NCBI GenBank assembly: GCA_037043235.1
Contig: JAWRVZ010000488.1
Span: forward strand, 62,001-126,000
DNA from: Rhodeus uyekii
Lineage: Eukaryota > Chordata > Actinopteri > Cypriniformes > Acheilognathidae
Direction: 5' to 3'
Length of the DNA stretch: 64,000 nucleotides
Part shown: piece by piece, positions 31,700 to 42,600 of the stretch
Numbering within the stretch: position 1 is the stretch's first letter
Layout of the letters: each line of letters starts with the position of its first letter
The notes under the pieces: model-generated
Database searches by the model: none
Told to the model about the DNA's origin: nothing
The model's input: the letters and a program-made list of their open reading frames with translations, nothing else
Program-made: the position numbers and the translations under genes

Positions 31700-31948
31700 C
31701 AAGGAGATTGTGGCGAGCAGGCCAGATAACGTGATTGATAATGATCAGCACCTGCGTGATGCACCAGCCTCAAATCTCACAGAGAAGCAGAAGCATAAAA
31801 GGAGGAGTGATGCCAGTGAAGGACCAGAGAGGACCAGGCCTGGATATTTGTAGTTTTATTTTATTATTAAAAGTGTGAATATTCGCTGGTTCCCGCCTCC
31901 TCCTTCCCTGAACAACCTACTTTGCTACATTGGTGTCGAAACCTGGGA
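31700..31948 (+). mobile_element. LTR 3' part plus primer-binding-like site
   Basis: 31776-31929 (GAAGCAGAAGCATAAAAGGA, then GGTTCCCGCCTCC) is related to 42534-42700 in PTPN2 intron 3. It ends in CA at 31928-31929, followed almost at once by TGGTGTCGAAACCTGGGA (31931-31948), which looks like a tRNA primer-binding site directly downstream of a 5' LTR. Downstream sequence (to about 32460) has no intact gag or pol frame. The 5' edge is uncertain. Confidence 0.5.
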
Positions 31949-32689
31949 GGATGGATTGGCTGGGACAGAGAGCTCGAGGCCGTGTGGTTTTGTTTGTGTG
32001 TGTGGCGGCAGTAGTCTTTTGAAACTGGCCGAGGGGCTGTCGCCATTACTTTTATTTTGTGTGTTTATTTTATTATTAAAATAGTTTATCTGTTTGCTGG
32101 TTCACATGCACACCTTCTAGAGGTGGTCTGACTGCAGCCTGTCTGGAATTACCAAGAGTCTAGCTTACTAGTGGGTTCATCTAGACCACTCCATTCGAGG
32201 TCGAGTTCCTTGACGGCTTTCTCAAGGACCCTGGCAAGCTCCTCCTGAAGGTCAAAAGGGTCTTCTGTGTCAGGGTGCTCCAGCTCCAGACACTACCCAG
32301 TCCTTTTTTGACCATGAAAGGGAAAGGTGCGTCTTCAACGATGGCATTGCGAAGGAAAAGATTCTGACGTAATTGTGGCTCCTCTGCTCTATATATTGCC
32401 TGGGTCAGTCAGCCAGTGTTGATGGACTCAATCTGTGTTAGAATCATCGTTCTAAATCTGATCCAGATGTAATCTTTGACAAAAATGCATTGTTTAAAAG
32501 CTTTCTTTAAATTTATTGTATGTTCAGATATTCATAGAACAAAATATTATGGGGTCCATGAAAAATTCTGGCGGGGAAAGAGTTAATACAGATGAGTCAT
32601 TAAATAGTCATGAAAAAAAATGTTTATACTGTACTTGTTTATACTGCAGCTTAATAATAAGGCTTTCATCTGTGTAATATAACAATAAT
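31949..32689. other. Possible decayed LTR-element interior, unassigned
   Basis: Follows the primer-binding-like site. It contains TTTTATTTTATTATTAAAATAG near 32060 and GC-balanced text to 32460, without a usable frame or motif. No host gene is seen. Confidence 0.35.
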
Positions 32690-35600
32690 AAATAATAATA
32701 AACTTTATTTTATATAGCACCTTTAAATGGGAATCTCAAAGCACTTTACATACACTTTAGATACATATAAAAGATACATAAAACAATAAAATCTATTAAA
32801 AAGCCAAAGTAAAACAAGCAAGAATAATAAAATGAGTCAAATAAAAGCTATCCTAAAATAGTATGTTTTAAGTAATGATTTAAAAACACTAAAAGATTTT
32901 GCATTCCAAATCTCAGAGGGCAGGGAATTCCACAATTTAGGAGCCAAGGAGGAAAAAGCCTGATCACCCATAGTTTTTAACCGTGTTTTTTGGACAGTTA
33001 AGAGACCAGCTTCAGAGGAGCGTAGTGCGCGCGAAGGAGTGTAGAGAGTTAAAAGTTCATACAAATATTGAGGGGCCATATTAATCACGGCCTTATATGT
33101 GAGCATGAGAATTTTAAAATCAATATGGGAACTAACAGGAAGCCAGTGCAATTTTTCAAGGATCGGTGTGATGTGCTCCCTTGCACTGGTTCCTGTTAGA
33201 ATTCTAGCAGCTGAATTTTGTACCAACTGCAGCTTATTTAGGGTAGCTTTAGAGACTCCGGCCAGCAAGGCATTACAATAGTCAATGCGTGAAAACACAA
33301 AGGTGTTGATTAACTTTTCAGCCACAGAGAAGGTCAACATGGGGCGTAGTTTGGCAATGTTTCTGAGATGGAAAAATTATGCTTTGACAGTGTTACGGAC
33401 ATGAAGGTCAAATGTTAAGTTGGCATCAAATATCCCAGATTTTTTAGTTTAGTTTGTAAATAGTAAAGCAGAGCCATCCACACTTAAAAGATGTGGACTC
33501 TGCTTTATGCAGCTGATGAGGTGAGTCAATAAGGCATCACTTCGGTTTTGTCACTGTTAAGACAGAGAAAATTCTCAGACATCCATTTTTTTATCTCAGT
33601 AAAACATTGTGAAAGAAGAGACACAGGCATATTGACATCAGGTTTTGAATGTATGTAAATCTGAGTGTCATAAGCATAAAAGTGGAAGTTAATACCAAGA
33701 GTTCGTAAAAGTTGGCCAAGTGGAAAAATATAAATATTAAAAAGTAAAGGTCCCAGAATTGATCCTTGTGAGACACCAGAGTGCACCCCACTGACCTCAG
33801 ACTTACAATCACCCATCACAACAAACTGCCTGTGATCAGAGAGGTAAGACTTAAACCACTTCAATGCACAATCAGAAACTCCAAAGACAGGAGGAAAAAC
33901 GGGTTATTAAAATAGAGTGATCTATAGTGTCAAAGTGCGGCACTAAGATCAAGAAGGATCAGTATAGATCAGGGGTGGGCAAACTATTTGTCTCGCGGGC
34001 CACATTGGTTTCTTAAAATTGACAGAGGGGCCGGTGTGAAGGTCGTACCTGTGCATTTACTTATATGAAATCCTAGAAAACCTGTATAAAGTATAGTTTG
34101 GTCTTAAATCACTCGACTGGGACTCGTGAAATTACAACAAAACAATATTAATACAATTTAATCTACAGAAAAACCATAATATGCAATGTGACTGAATCTT
34201 ATATTTGCCTCAGCTCTAGATTGACAATCACAGGCGTCCAATCACAACTGACCTCTGGAAAAAAGGGAACTAACCAATGACGTTTGATGTTACTATTACA
34301 AGAGCAAGCCCCGCCCCGCGACTGACAAAAATAAAAATGAACAAAAACAGCAGTCGAGAGCGGGCGAATGTTCGCTCGCGCGTGAGTGATTAAAATGAGC
34401 TCGCGGGTACCCGTATTTACGTGTAGCTCTGTTTTCCGCGCGCGGATGTAATTAATGCGCGCGCAAAGATCAGTTTTGTGCTCGTTCTTTTTTTAGCACG
34501 GAATTAACGCCATAAAGGGGGGTGTAGAGGGGTTTGCGACACACGCCTGCTCTCCACCACAGCTTCAGCGCCACTGCCTCTTGCAGCCGCGACAGAGTGA
34601 CATTACAGGGAAATGTAAAATGAAGGAGGTTTAATACAAGTTCAGCAAGTTCGGCGGGCCGGATTAAAAAGGGAGATATGGCCTGCGGGCCGTAGTTTGC
34701 CCACCCCTGGTATAGATAGACTGCCAGAGTCAGAAGCCATTAACAAGTCATTAGTGACCTTAACTAACGCTTTTTCAGTGCTGTGAAGCTTACAGAAACC
34801 AGACTGAAGTGGCTCAAAAAGATTGTTAGAGTGAAGGTGAGAAAGTAGTTGAGAAGCCACTGTTTGTTCTAAAATTTTGGTGAGGAATGGAAGATTAGAG
34901 ATGGGACGAAAATCATTAAGATTATCAAAGTCCACGTTTTTCTTCTTTGGTACAGGGATGATAGCAGCAGTTTTAAGTGCTACTGGCACAACACCAATGC
35001 ACAAAGAGTTATTAATAATTCGCAAAACAACAGGAGAGAGGGAATCAAAACAGGATTTAAAAAGACACGATGGTACTGGATCAACTCTAGAAGTTGAGGC
35101 TTTCAGTTTTAAAACCAAATTAGACAGAGACTGGGAGTCATGAATAGAAAAATTGGAAAGAGAAATGCCAGAAAACGCAGACATTGTTAACGATGAAGCA
35201 GCAGAAGTATGGGTGGAAGCAACATGGTTACGTATGTTGTCTATTTTGGTGCTAAAAAAAACTCCAAAAACATGTTACAACAATGAGTTGAAGCAGGAAC
35301 ATTAGAGAGGCTTTGATTTTTAAGCAGCTTGTTGATTGACCGAAAAAGTTGTTTAGGGTTTCCCTGATTACTGGCAATTTAATGAGAGAAATAAAAAGAT
35401 CTAGCTGACACCATTTCAGTCTTATTTTCATGTAAGCAGTCTTTCCAGGCCTGGTGATGAACAGTTAAACCTGATATACGCCATCTACGCTCCATTTTCC
35501 GACATAAAGCCTTCCTAGCACGCAGATCAGCGTTGTACCAAGGAGCGGAGCGAGCAAAAGAAACAGATCGGGATTTCAAAGGAGCCAGCGTGTCAAGACT

Positions 35601-35880
35601 AGACAAGAGAACAGAGTTCAGCACAGAGACGTTATCATCCAGATCATCAGACAGAGAATCACAACTTTAAAAAGACTCAATAAAATGTGAAAAATCAGTA
35701 GGCTCAATAGATCTCCATTTGCTATAATTAATGACGCAAGAAGAACTAGAGAACATTACAGGTAACTCCATGTTGAAAAAGACAGCCTGGTGATCAGACA
35801 GACCTAAGTCAGAGGTTAACAACTGTACACATATCCTTAAAATTTTGGCTGTATTATTTGTGTCCACTTCAAAACATGCT
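32690..35880 (-). mobile_element. 5'-truncated, frameshifted L2/CR1-type LINE
   Basis: Reads right to left. Endonuclease end with GLSDHQAVFF at about 35760; linker 35624-35379; RT start (PVPKKKNVDFDNLNDFRPIS) at 35184 down to 34720; then, after an inserted hAT element, SQGSILGPLLFNIY with a damaged YADD box (HFYAYDTQIYI) at 33864-33526; then the C-terminal LEKLHWLPVSSHIDFKILML block at 33340-32837. The 3' end at 32690 is an antisense ATT tail with TATATAGCACCTTTAA. The first half of the endonuclease is absent, and several frameshifts and stops separate the pieces. It is a different subfamily from the LINE at 3255 and clearly inactive. Confidence 0.85.
33970..34709. mobile_element. hAT non-autonomous element inside the LINE, perfect 8-bp TSD
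   Basis: Ends CAGGGGTGGGCAAACTATTT and AGTTTGCCCACCCCTG are inverted. GTATAGAT occurs at 33962-33969 and again at 34710-34717. The interior is unusually rich in CpG (34360-34460, GCGCGCG words) and contains no transposase. It shares its ends with the elements at 10062 and 39614. Its insertion splits the reverse transcriptase of the 32690-35880 LINE and so post-dates it. Confidence 0.95.
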
Positions 35881-36087
35881 ATATATATATATATATCAGA
35901 AACGTGTCAAACAGATGTAGCCTACAAATGTTTAATACATGATATAGATATAGTGGAAGCTCAGTTTCAATACGCATGCACAGACGAGCGTCCTCTATTG
36001 GCCACTATACGTAAGTCGTCCGCCTTATTGGAACGGTCAAAACAACACCGGTCAGTCAACGCTCAAGAGCAGGTTGTCTGTGCATCT

Positions 36088-36217
36088 GCAACCGTAGTTA
36101 GACACTTATGGATATCTATATCGGCAATAGATTTCAGCAGATGATTTTGCTGAACCAAAACAATACATTGTGACGAAGGTGTCAGCTAATACGACATTAA
36201 AAAGTTACCTTAGATTT
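36088..36217 (+). repeat. 130-bp duplicated segment, copy 2
   Basis: Same-orientation copy of 31101-31230, differing at two positions (GTGACG for GAGACG; CCTTAG for CCATAG). It ends about 390 bp before the PTPN2 ATG and about 170 bp before the YY1-type motif, so it is probably part of the upstream promoter region. Confidence 0.95.
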
Positions 36218-36383
36218 AAAACCTGTAATAATACATTGTGTTAATACATATGAAAACACCAACAAACACATTCTCACATATAAAAGGTTATCCCACCTCT
36301 TTAAGAACTCAACTCTCAGCGGTTTAACAATCAGAAACTACGCATCGTTGACTCTTACTGTGACTGACGAAACACCGACCGTT

Positions 36384-36447
36384 CCAAGATGGCGGACGCA
36401 TCGACGTGTCTTGGGCAGTCGAATGTAGCATCTACCGCGCATGCGCA
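36384..36447 (+). promoter_or_regulatory. PTPN2 core promoter motifs (YY1-type and NRF1-type)
   Basis: CCAAGATGGCGG at 36384-36395 matches the YY1 element often placed just after the start site of housekeeping promoters. CGCGCATGCGCA at 36436-36447 matches the NRF1 palindrome. The surroundings are locally CpG-rich. The YY1 motif contains an ATG at 36389 that opens a 24-codon upstream ORF ending at TAG 36461-36463. If the transcript starts upstream of it, this could dampen PTPN2 translation. The exact start site is not visible. Confidence 0.7.
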
Positions 36448-36606
36448 GAAAACAAGCTTCTAGTCGCAAATGTCAGCGACACGGACAAACACTGACAGAC
36501 TCTCTCACGGTTCAGGGCGAGGACGAGAAATGAGTGATTTGTACAGTTGTGACGTTCATTCTTAATAGATAAAAACACGCTTAAAGCGGAAGGAACGGAC
36601 GGAGAT

Positions 36607-39600
36607 ATGGAGCAGGAGTTTGAGGACATAGATTCAGAGGGCCGCTGGCAGAACCTTTACTTAGTAAGTGAAGCTAAGTCAGCTAGCATGCTAATGAGCC
36701 ACGCAAATACAGTTAGCCGTGAGAGAAATGTGTCTCTCTTAGCTATTTCTTAAAAAAAAATTAAACAACTCTCACCGTTCTTTGTTTTTATTGTTGGTGA
36801 CATGGGGATCAAATGAAAGTGAAGCTGTTTAAAACCAGGATGTTACGGTGGTCGTTCTGTTGTAAACTGAAGTGTTGTGAGTGAAACTGTAACTCTACCT
36901 AAGAATCTAGTGAACTGCCTAACTAGATAGCATGTTTGGGCACTGAGTCTGTTTGTTTAGCTATTACTTTTTAAAATGATTATACTTATTTTTTTGTCAC
37001 AACAACAATAAAGCAGTGCTGTTTGAGATTTAAATCGTAATGAACTACCTATTGTGTACTACATTTTAACGTGACTTAACGGAAAAAAGTCACGTCGTCT
37101 TTTTGACAATACACCAGGTTTTTTTGGCCAGGTATCTTAAGACAACATTGTAACACATTCCCACCGTTTATACGAATAACAGCTGTTAGCTATTTTTGAT
37201 TTAAGCACGTTGATTTACTGTAAACAGCAACTGTTACGTTTTCTTAATTTCATTGACTAAATGTCATCCATGAACATAAAAGAACAGGACAGTCTGTTAA
37301 ATAAAACTGCTCTGTAGTCTTTACATTTAGTATCCTATATACTCTTGAACAAAGAAATAACATCTTTTAACTGGATTTCAAATCTTTTACTCTTGTAGTG
37401 TTAAATAAACAAGCATACATTTATAGGCCTCATAAATTTATGTTATTGTTGAGGGTGTTTGTCTTACCTAAACAAACATAAAACTTCCTCGATCAGCATT
37501 TCAAGTAATATTACGTTACTATTTCGGGAAGCAGTTGCAATCAACATGATCAGCTAATTTCTTTTAAATTATCTTTTTCCTGTCCTGTGTTTGCAGACAC
37601 GGGCAGTTGATTTGGGAAGATTAACTGAAATTAAACTTGATGAACCTAATTACACAGTAATGGCCTAAGTTAACTGTTGTTTTGAAGACTGCATGTATGT
37701 CTTTTCCAGGAAATACGCAACCAGTCACACGAGTGTGCTTTCAAAGTGGCCAAGTATCCAGAAAATCGTAATAGAAACAGATACAGAGACGTGAGCCCAT
37801 GTAAGTAATGTCAAGTTCGCCCATTTGATGTTTTTCTCGCCGTGTAATACAACTGGACTTTAATATTGTATTTGACATTATTTCCATTTTTCCCCCCAAA
37901 TATATCAGTTGACCACAGTCGGGTGAAATTAGAAAACACAGAAAATGACTACATCAATGCCAGCCTAGTGGTAATGGAAGAAGCTCAGAGAAGATACATA
38001 CTTACCCAGGTGAGTGAACACCGCCCAATCCACCAAAATTAATGTCCTTTTGGAGCTCCAAGCATGCAGAGCTGACAATGTTGACAAAGGAACAGAACAG
38101 AAAAACAGGAATTGTGACACGGCCTAATGTTATCAGAAAATGTCATGAAGCTGTTACTGAAGTAATTTAATTTTGATGCTGCATCTTCTAAATCAAAACA
38201 CAGCGCTGTTGCACACACTACAGGGTTACAATTTCAGATCAGTTCACAATCAAGCAATACAGCACATTTATGCCAATATTATTTATGATCTACTCTATGT
38301 ATTTTCAATGTTTTCTTGAAATTGTAATATCTTCTGTAAAGTGTGCAGATTTGATGATCTTCATCTTTTTGAACGAGCAGCTGGAAGTAGTAAAGTGTAT
38401 ATACATTTCAAAATAAGAGTCAGTGTTTTTCACACTTGTTTGTAATTAAAAGTCCCTCTTTATCAGGGTTTTTCAAGATGATTTGACATATTTTCACTGT
38501 CACTCTGATTCAATCGCACATTTAAATACAGTTTTATCCAGAAACTTAGCAATGTGTAGTTATCGGCATGAAAAATATATATTATATACAGGAAGCGGAC
38601 AAAGATTGCTACTATTGTAATCACTAAAGATGTCCATTGCAACACAAGGTACACAAAGATGCATTCTTCTGAAAACTTCAGTTAATCAATGAACCAATGA
38701 ACCAATGAACCTGTCAAGGCTGTGCAATAAATCTGTTATTGGCATAGTATTTATATTTGTTGGTTATAATGAAAGGATTTGTAAGCATGCAGAACAAAAA
38801 CACAGATATTTTGAGTGTTATGTTGATTCTGACTAAATGAAACTCATCTGATTGGCCATTGAGTTCATGCACACAACAGCTATGTCTGTGATTGGCTACT
38901 CTACTTAACGCGGAAAAAACACAATGAAAATCAAAACCTCTAATGCTGTTCACGGAGCACTCGCTGAAAGACTGATCAAATAAATCTTTAGCGGGACAAA
39001 GATTAATTTTGGAGACCTCAGTTGTTTTCAATGCAGGAAGAATCCTGATTATGAATAATATTAGTAGTTTTGTTACACACTACATCTGGCATTTCATTTA
39101 ACGTAAACCTTTGTAGCTCATATGAAGGTAAGACAAAGAACATTTAGCAGTCATTATATCGATTTGAAAGATATTGACACAATCCGTTTATTGTCTTTCT
39201 TTAAACACATCGTTTATTGTATCAGCAACATTCATTGTCTTCTAATTCGTATGTATTGATTTTTTTTTTGTGTGTGTGTGCATAAACCAGTTTGAATACT
39301 TGAGTATATATTGTAAAATGTCTTTATGTTTAATCTTGCTGTTAACCTGTTATGCAGCTGAAGATGTTTTTATTCTGCATCACCTAATGATGTAACAATG
39401 GTGTAATGATTTAATCGATTCAATTGTAATTTACCTGATTCACCTGATTTTCAAAAGGTGATTTGCTCTATTTTGATCGGTACCGTAGAGAGCAGTATTT
39501 TGTTTTGTTCTTAAACTGCAAACTTTTATCCCAAAACTTCATGATGAAGTGTTGAAAATAAGCTGTTTAATACAGATCTTGGTGTTTTAGTGTGTTTTGT

Positions 39601-42600
39601 CAAAGGTATAATACAGGGGTGGGCAAACTACGGCCCGCGGGCCATATCCGACCCGTTGGGCTTTTTAATCCAAACTCGCCGAACTTGAATGAAACCTCCT
39701 TCATTTTACATTTCCTTGTAATGTCACTCTGTCGTGGCTGCAAGCGGCTGTGGCGCTGAAGCTGTGGTGGAGAGCAGGCGTGTGTCGCAAACCCCTCTAC
39801 ACCCCCCTTCCCCGTCAACAATCGTGAACCGCGCTCACCCCGGCCCCTCTGTCAATTTTAAGAAACCAATGTGGCCCACGAGACAAATAGTTTACTCACC
39901 CCTGGTATAATAGATATAAGAGAATCATCGTCATTTAGGAATAAGATCACATGGGTGTTTGAATTAACATCACAATCTTTTAATGATTTACCGCTCCGCT
40001 GTAGTTTTCAATATTTAATTTTGACATTGTGACAAAAAAAAAAAAAATTAACGTTTTTTTTTCAGTAGACTAATTGCAGGGACTTCCCCTTGAAGAAACC
40101 TCTGGGGATTTTAAAGGGCTTTGCTCAGGGACACAGAATAGCAGTTCTTAGTAAAACCTGTGTGTTACTCCTCTAGATTCAACACCATTGGCTACCTTCA
40201 CTCCGCTGGCAGTTGCTTTACATTGATGTTACTACAGGATGATGTAGGCAGGTGGTAGGTTTTACGCACGTCTATTACTAGCCAAGTTGTGTGGGTAGCA
40301 TTTCGAAGGTCACAAGCTCTAAAATACATTATTCAGTCATTTGAGGTTCGGTTTTGGTTTGATATTTTTTTAACAAATGTGTAGGTGTGCCAGACTTTTT
40401 GGCATTACACAATTTTACATAGCTGACTACTAGAGATTACTGATGGGTGGTATGACCAAAAATCTATATTGCGGTATTTTAAAGATACTGGTGGTCTCAT
40501 GACACATATCAGTGGTTAGATGTTTTTTTTGTTTTTTTAATGGCTTATTTTACTGTTAGAATATGAAAACATTGTAAGGAAAAATACAAATGTACTTTAA
40601 AAATGGTGGTAATCAAATAAGTGTATAAAAAGAACAGTTTAGTTCATCTTAAAATGTCCTTTCATGGCAAATTACCTGTGGAAGTTAGAACGGGTATGAA
40701 AACGTTAGTGATATTCCTTTTAATAGATGTTATTAATTTAAGAAGTACAGTTTACTATGCAATGTCTTTTTTTTTAAATTCCAAGTTAGACTGAACTTTT
40801 AGTTTGATTGGTTGTAATGAAGACCTTTGAGTTTCTGTGTCTTTTAAGAAACTGTATTTTTATTTCTTGAAGCTATTACTTGTACTCAAAATAGTTATGG
40901 TTCTGTTGTATGGTTCTTTGCTACACCGAACCTTTATTTTGATGCGTTGTCATGTAGACCTTTGAGATTATGAGAATGTGATATAATGAATGGCGATTAG
41001 TTTTATCTAATGAAATCCACATGAAGTGATTCTCATATAGAGAGCTGGCAGAAGCTGAAACCCCACAGGTATCACACATGCTTCAGTATGTGTGTAAGTA
41101 GACAAAACTGCGGCACTCATTGATAAAGCAGAACATCCAGACTTCAGATTTAAGTAGCGTTTTTTAGCTTAAATATCTGCAAACTCTAGTCCACATCAAG
41201 ATTTTATTCGTTGTGCAGCCCAGCTTATTCATCCAAAAATCTATAAATTCCATGATGTTCTGCTTAATTCATTATTCATTACAATGTTTATAAACTTATG
41301 AGTTATAACCATTAGTAAGAAGTAGGTGTCACCAAGAATCTGATTATGCGAAATGTATCATGGGGATATGCAAGCATATTCACATCGCTATGATCAGATG
41401 CTTTCTTAATTATTTTCTCACAGCAGCCTGTGGTGAAGTCAACCCGGCCCACATCCAAGTGTGATGTCAGAAACCATGCACTTGATTTTATTGGTCATGT
41501 CAATCATACTACAGATTGCTTAAACCGGACTCTGATCCCTAAACCTACCCGTCACTGAGACCTGAACTAATGAAATTAGCTGCAGAGTGGAATTTCTGTT
41601 GAAGTGGTTTTGGGAAAAAGTCGCGCTTCCCTCGTTAACTTTGAAACCGGAAGATGCATCAAGAAAACTTAACCCTCAAACCAGATTCTTTTTCATGCAC
41701 TACTTGTATTACTCTATTTTGTGTCTGTGTGTGTTACTCATATTTCCTTTTTTATGACAGACTGCACTGAAATCCACTCAAAACTTACCCTTATGCCTAA
41801 AAATCCCTTTTAATCTGCAAAATCTACCCTTCCTCCTAAAAACCCTTTCATTCAGAAAGTCCTTTTTGTTGTTATTGAGAGGAAAGTGTGCAATATATAT
41901 TTTCAAATTCTATTGACACCCTCAGGAGCTGGTATAATTCTATTGTCTTGTCTTGCTAATGCTAAAGCTAGCGACGCACCCTTGCAGTTCTCTTTCTGAA
42001 ATAACACCGCCATCTTTGGGTCAGGAATCAACAGAACACAAAGCCACTAACAAATCTTGGATCTAAACAAATATTGTTACGGTGCTTCAGCAAATCGATA
42101 CAGAATCAGCAAATATAATGTGGTGATTGTGGCGATCTTCTACCATACGGAACTGGATTAAATATTTTGAATGTTCCGATCTCAATCTGACTTCTGACTG
42201 CTGTCTAAATCATAATAAAGCACTGTTTGTTTGTTGGCCAGAGGAGAACTGGTCCCCTGACTGAGCCTGATTTCTCCCAAGGTTTTTTTTTCTTCATTCT
42301 GTCATCTGATGGAGTTTTGGGTTCCTTGCCACTGTCGCCTCTGGCATGCTTTTTTTAGGGACATTTAATATTAATAATCAATATTATTGATTGACCTGCT
42401 TTTCTAGAGTTGCTGTACAGCCAAAACAAACTTTGTTGCATAATTTTCCTGTAATCACTGTAAAGCTGCTTTGAAAGAGTCTCGTATAAAGCGCTATACA
42501 AATAAAGGTGACTTGACTTGAGGGTGGCCTTGTATCTCACGGAGGAGCGGAAGCATAAAAGGAGGAACGATGACAGTGAAGGACAAGAGACAACCAGGCC

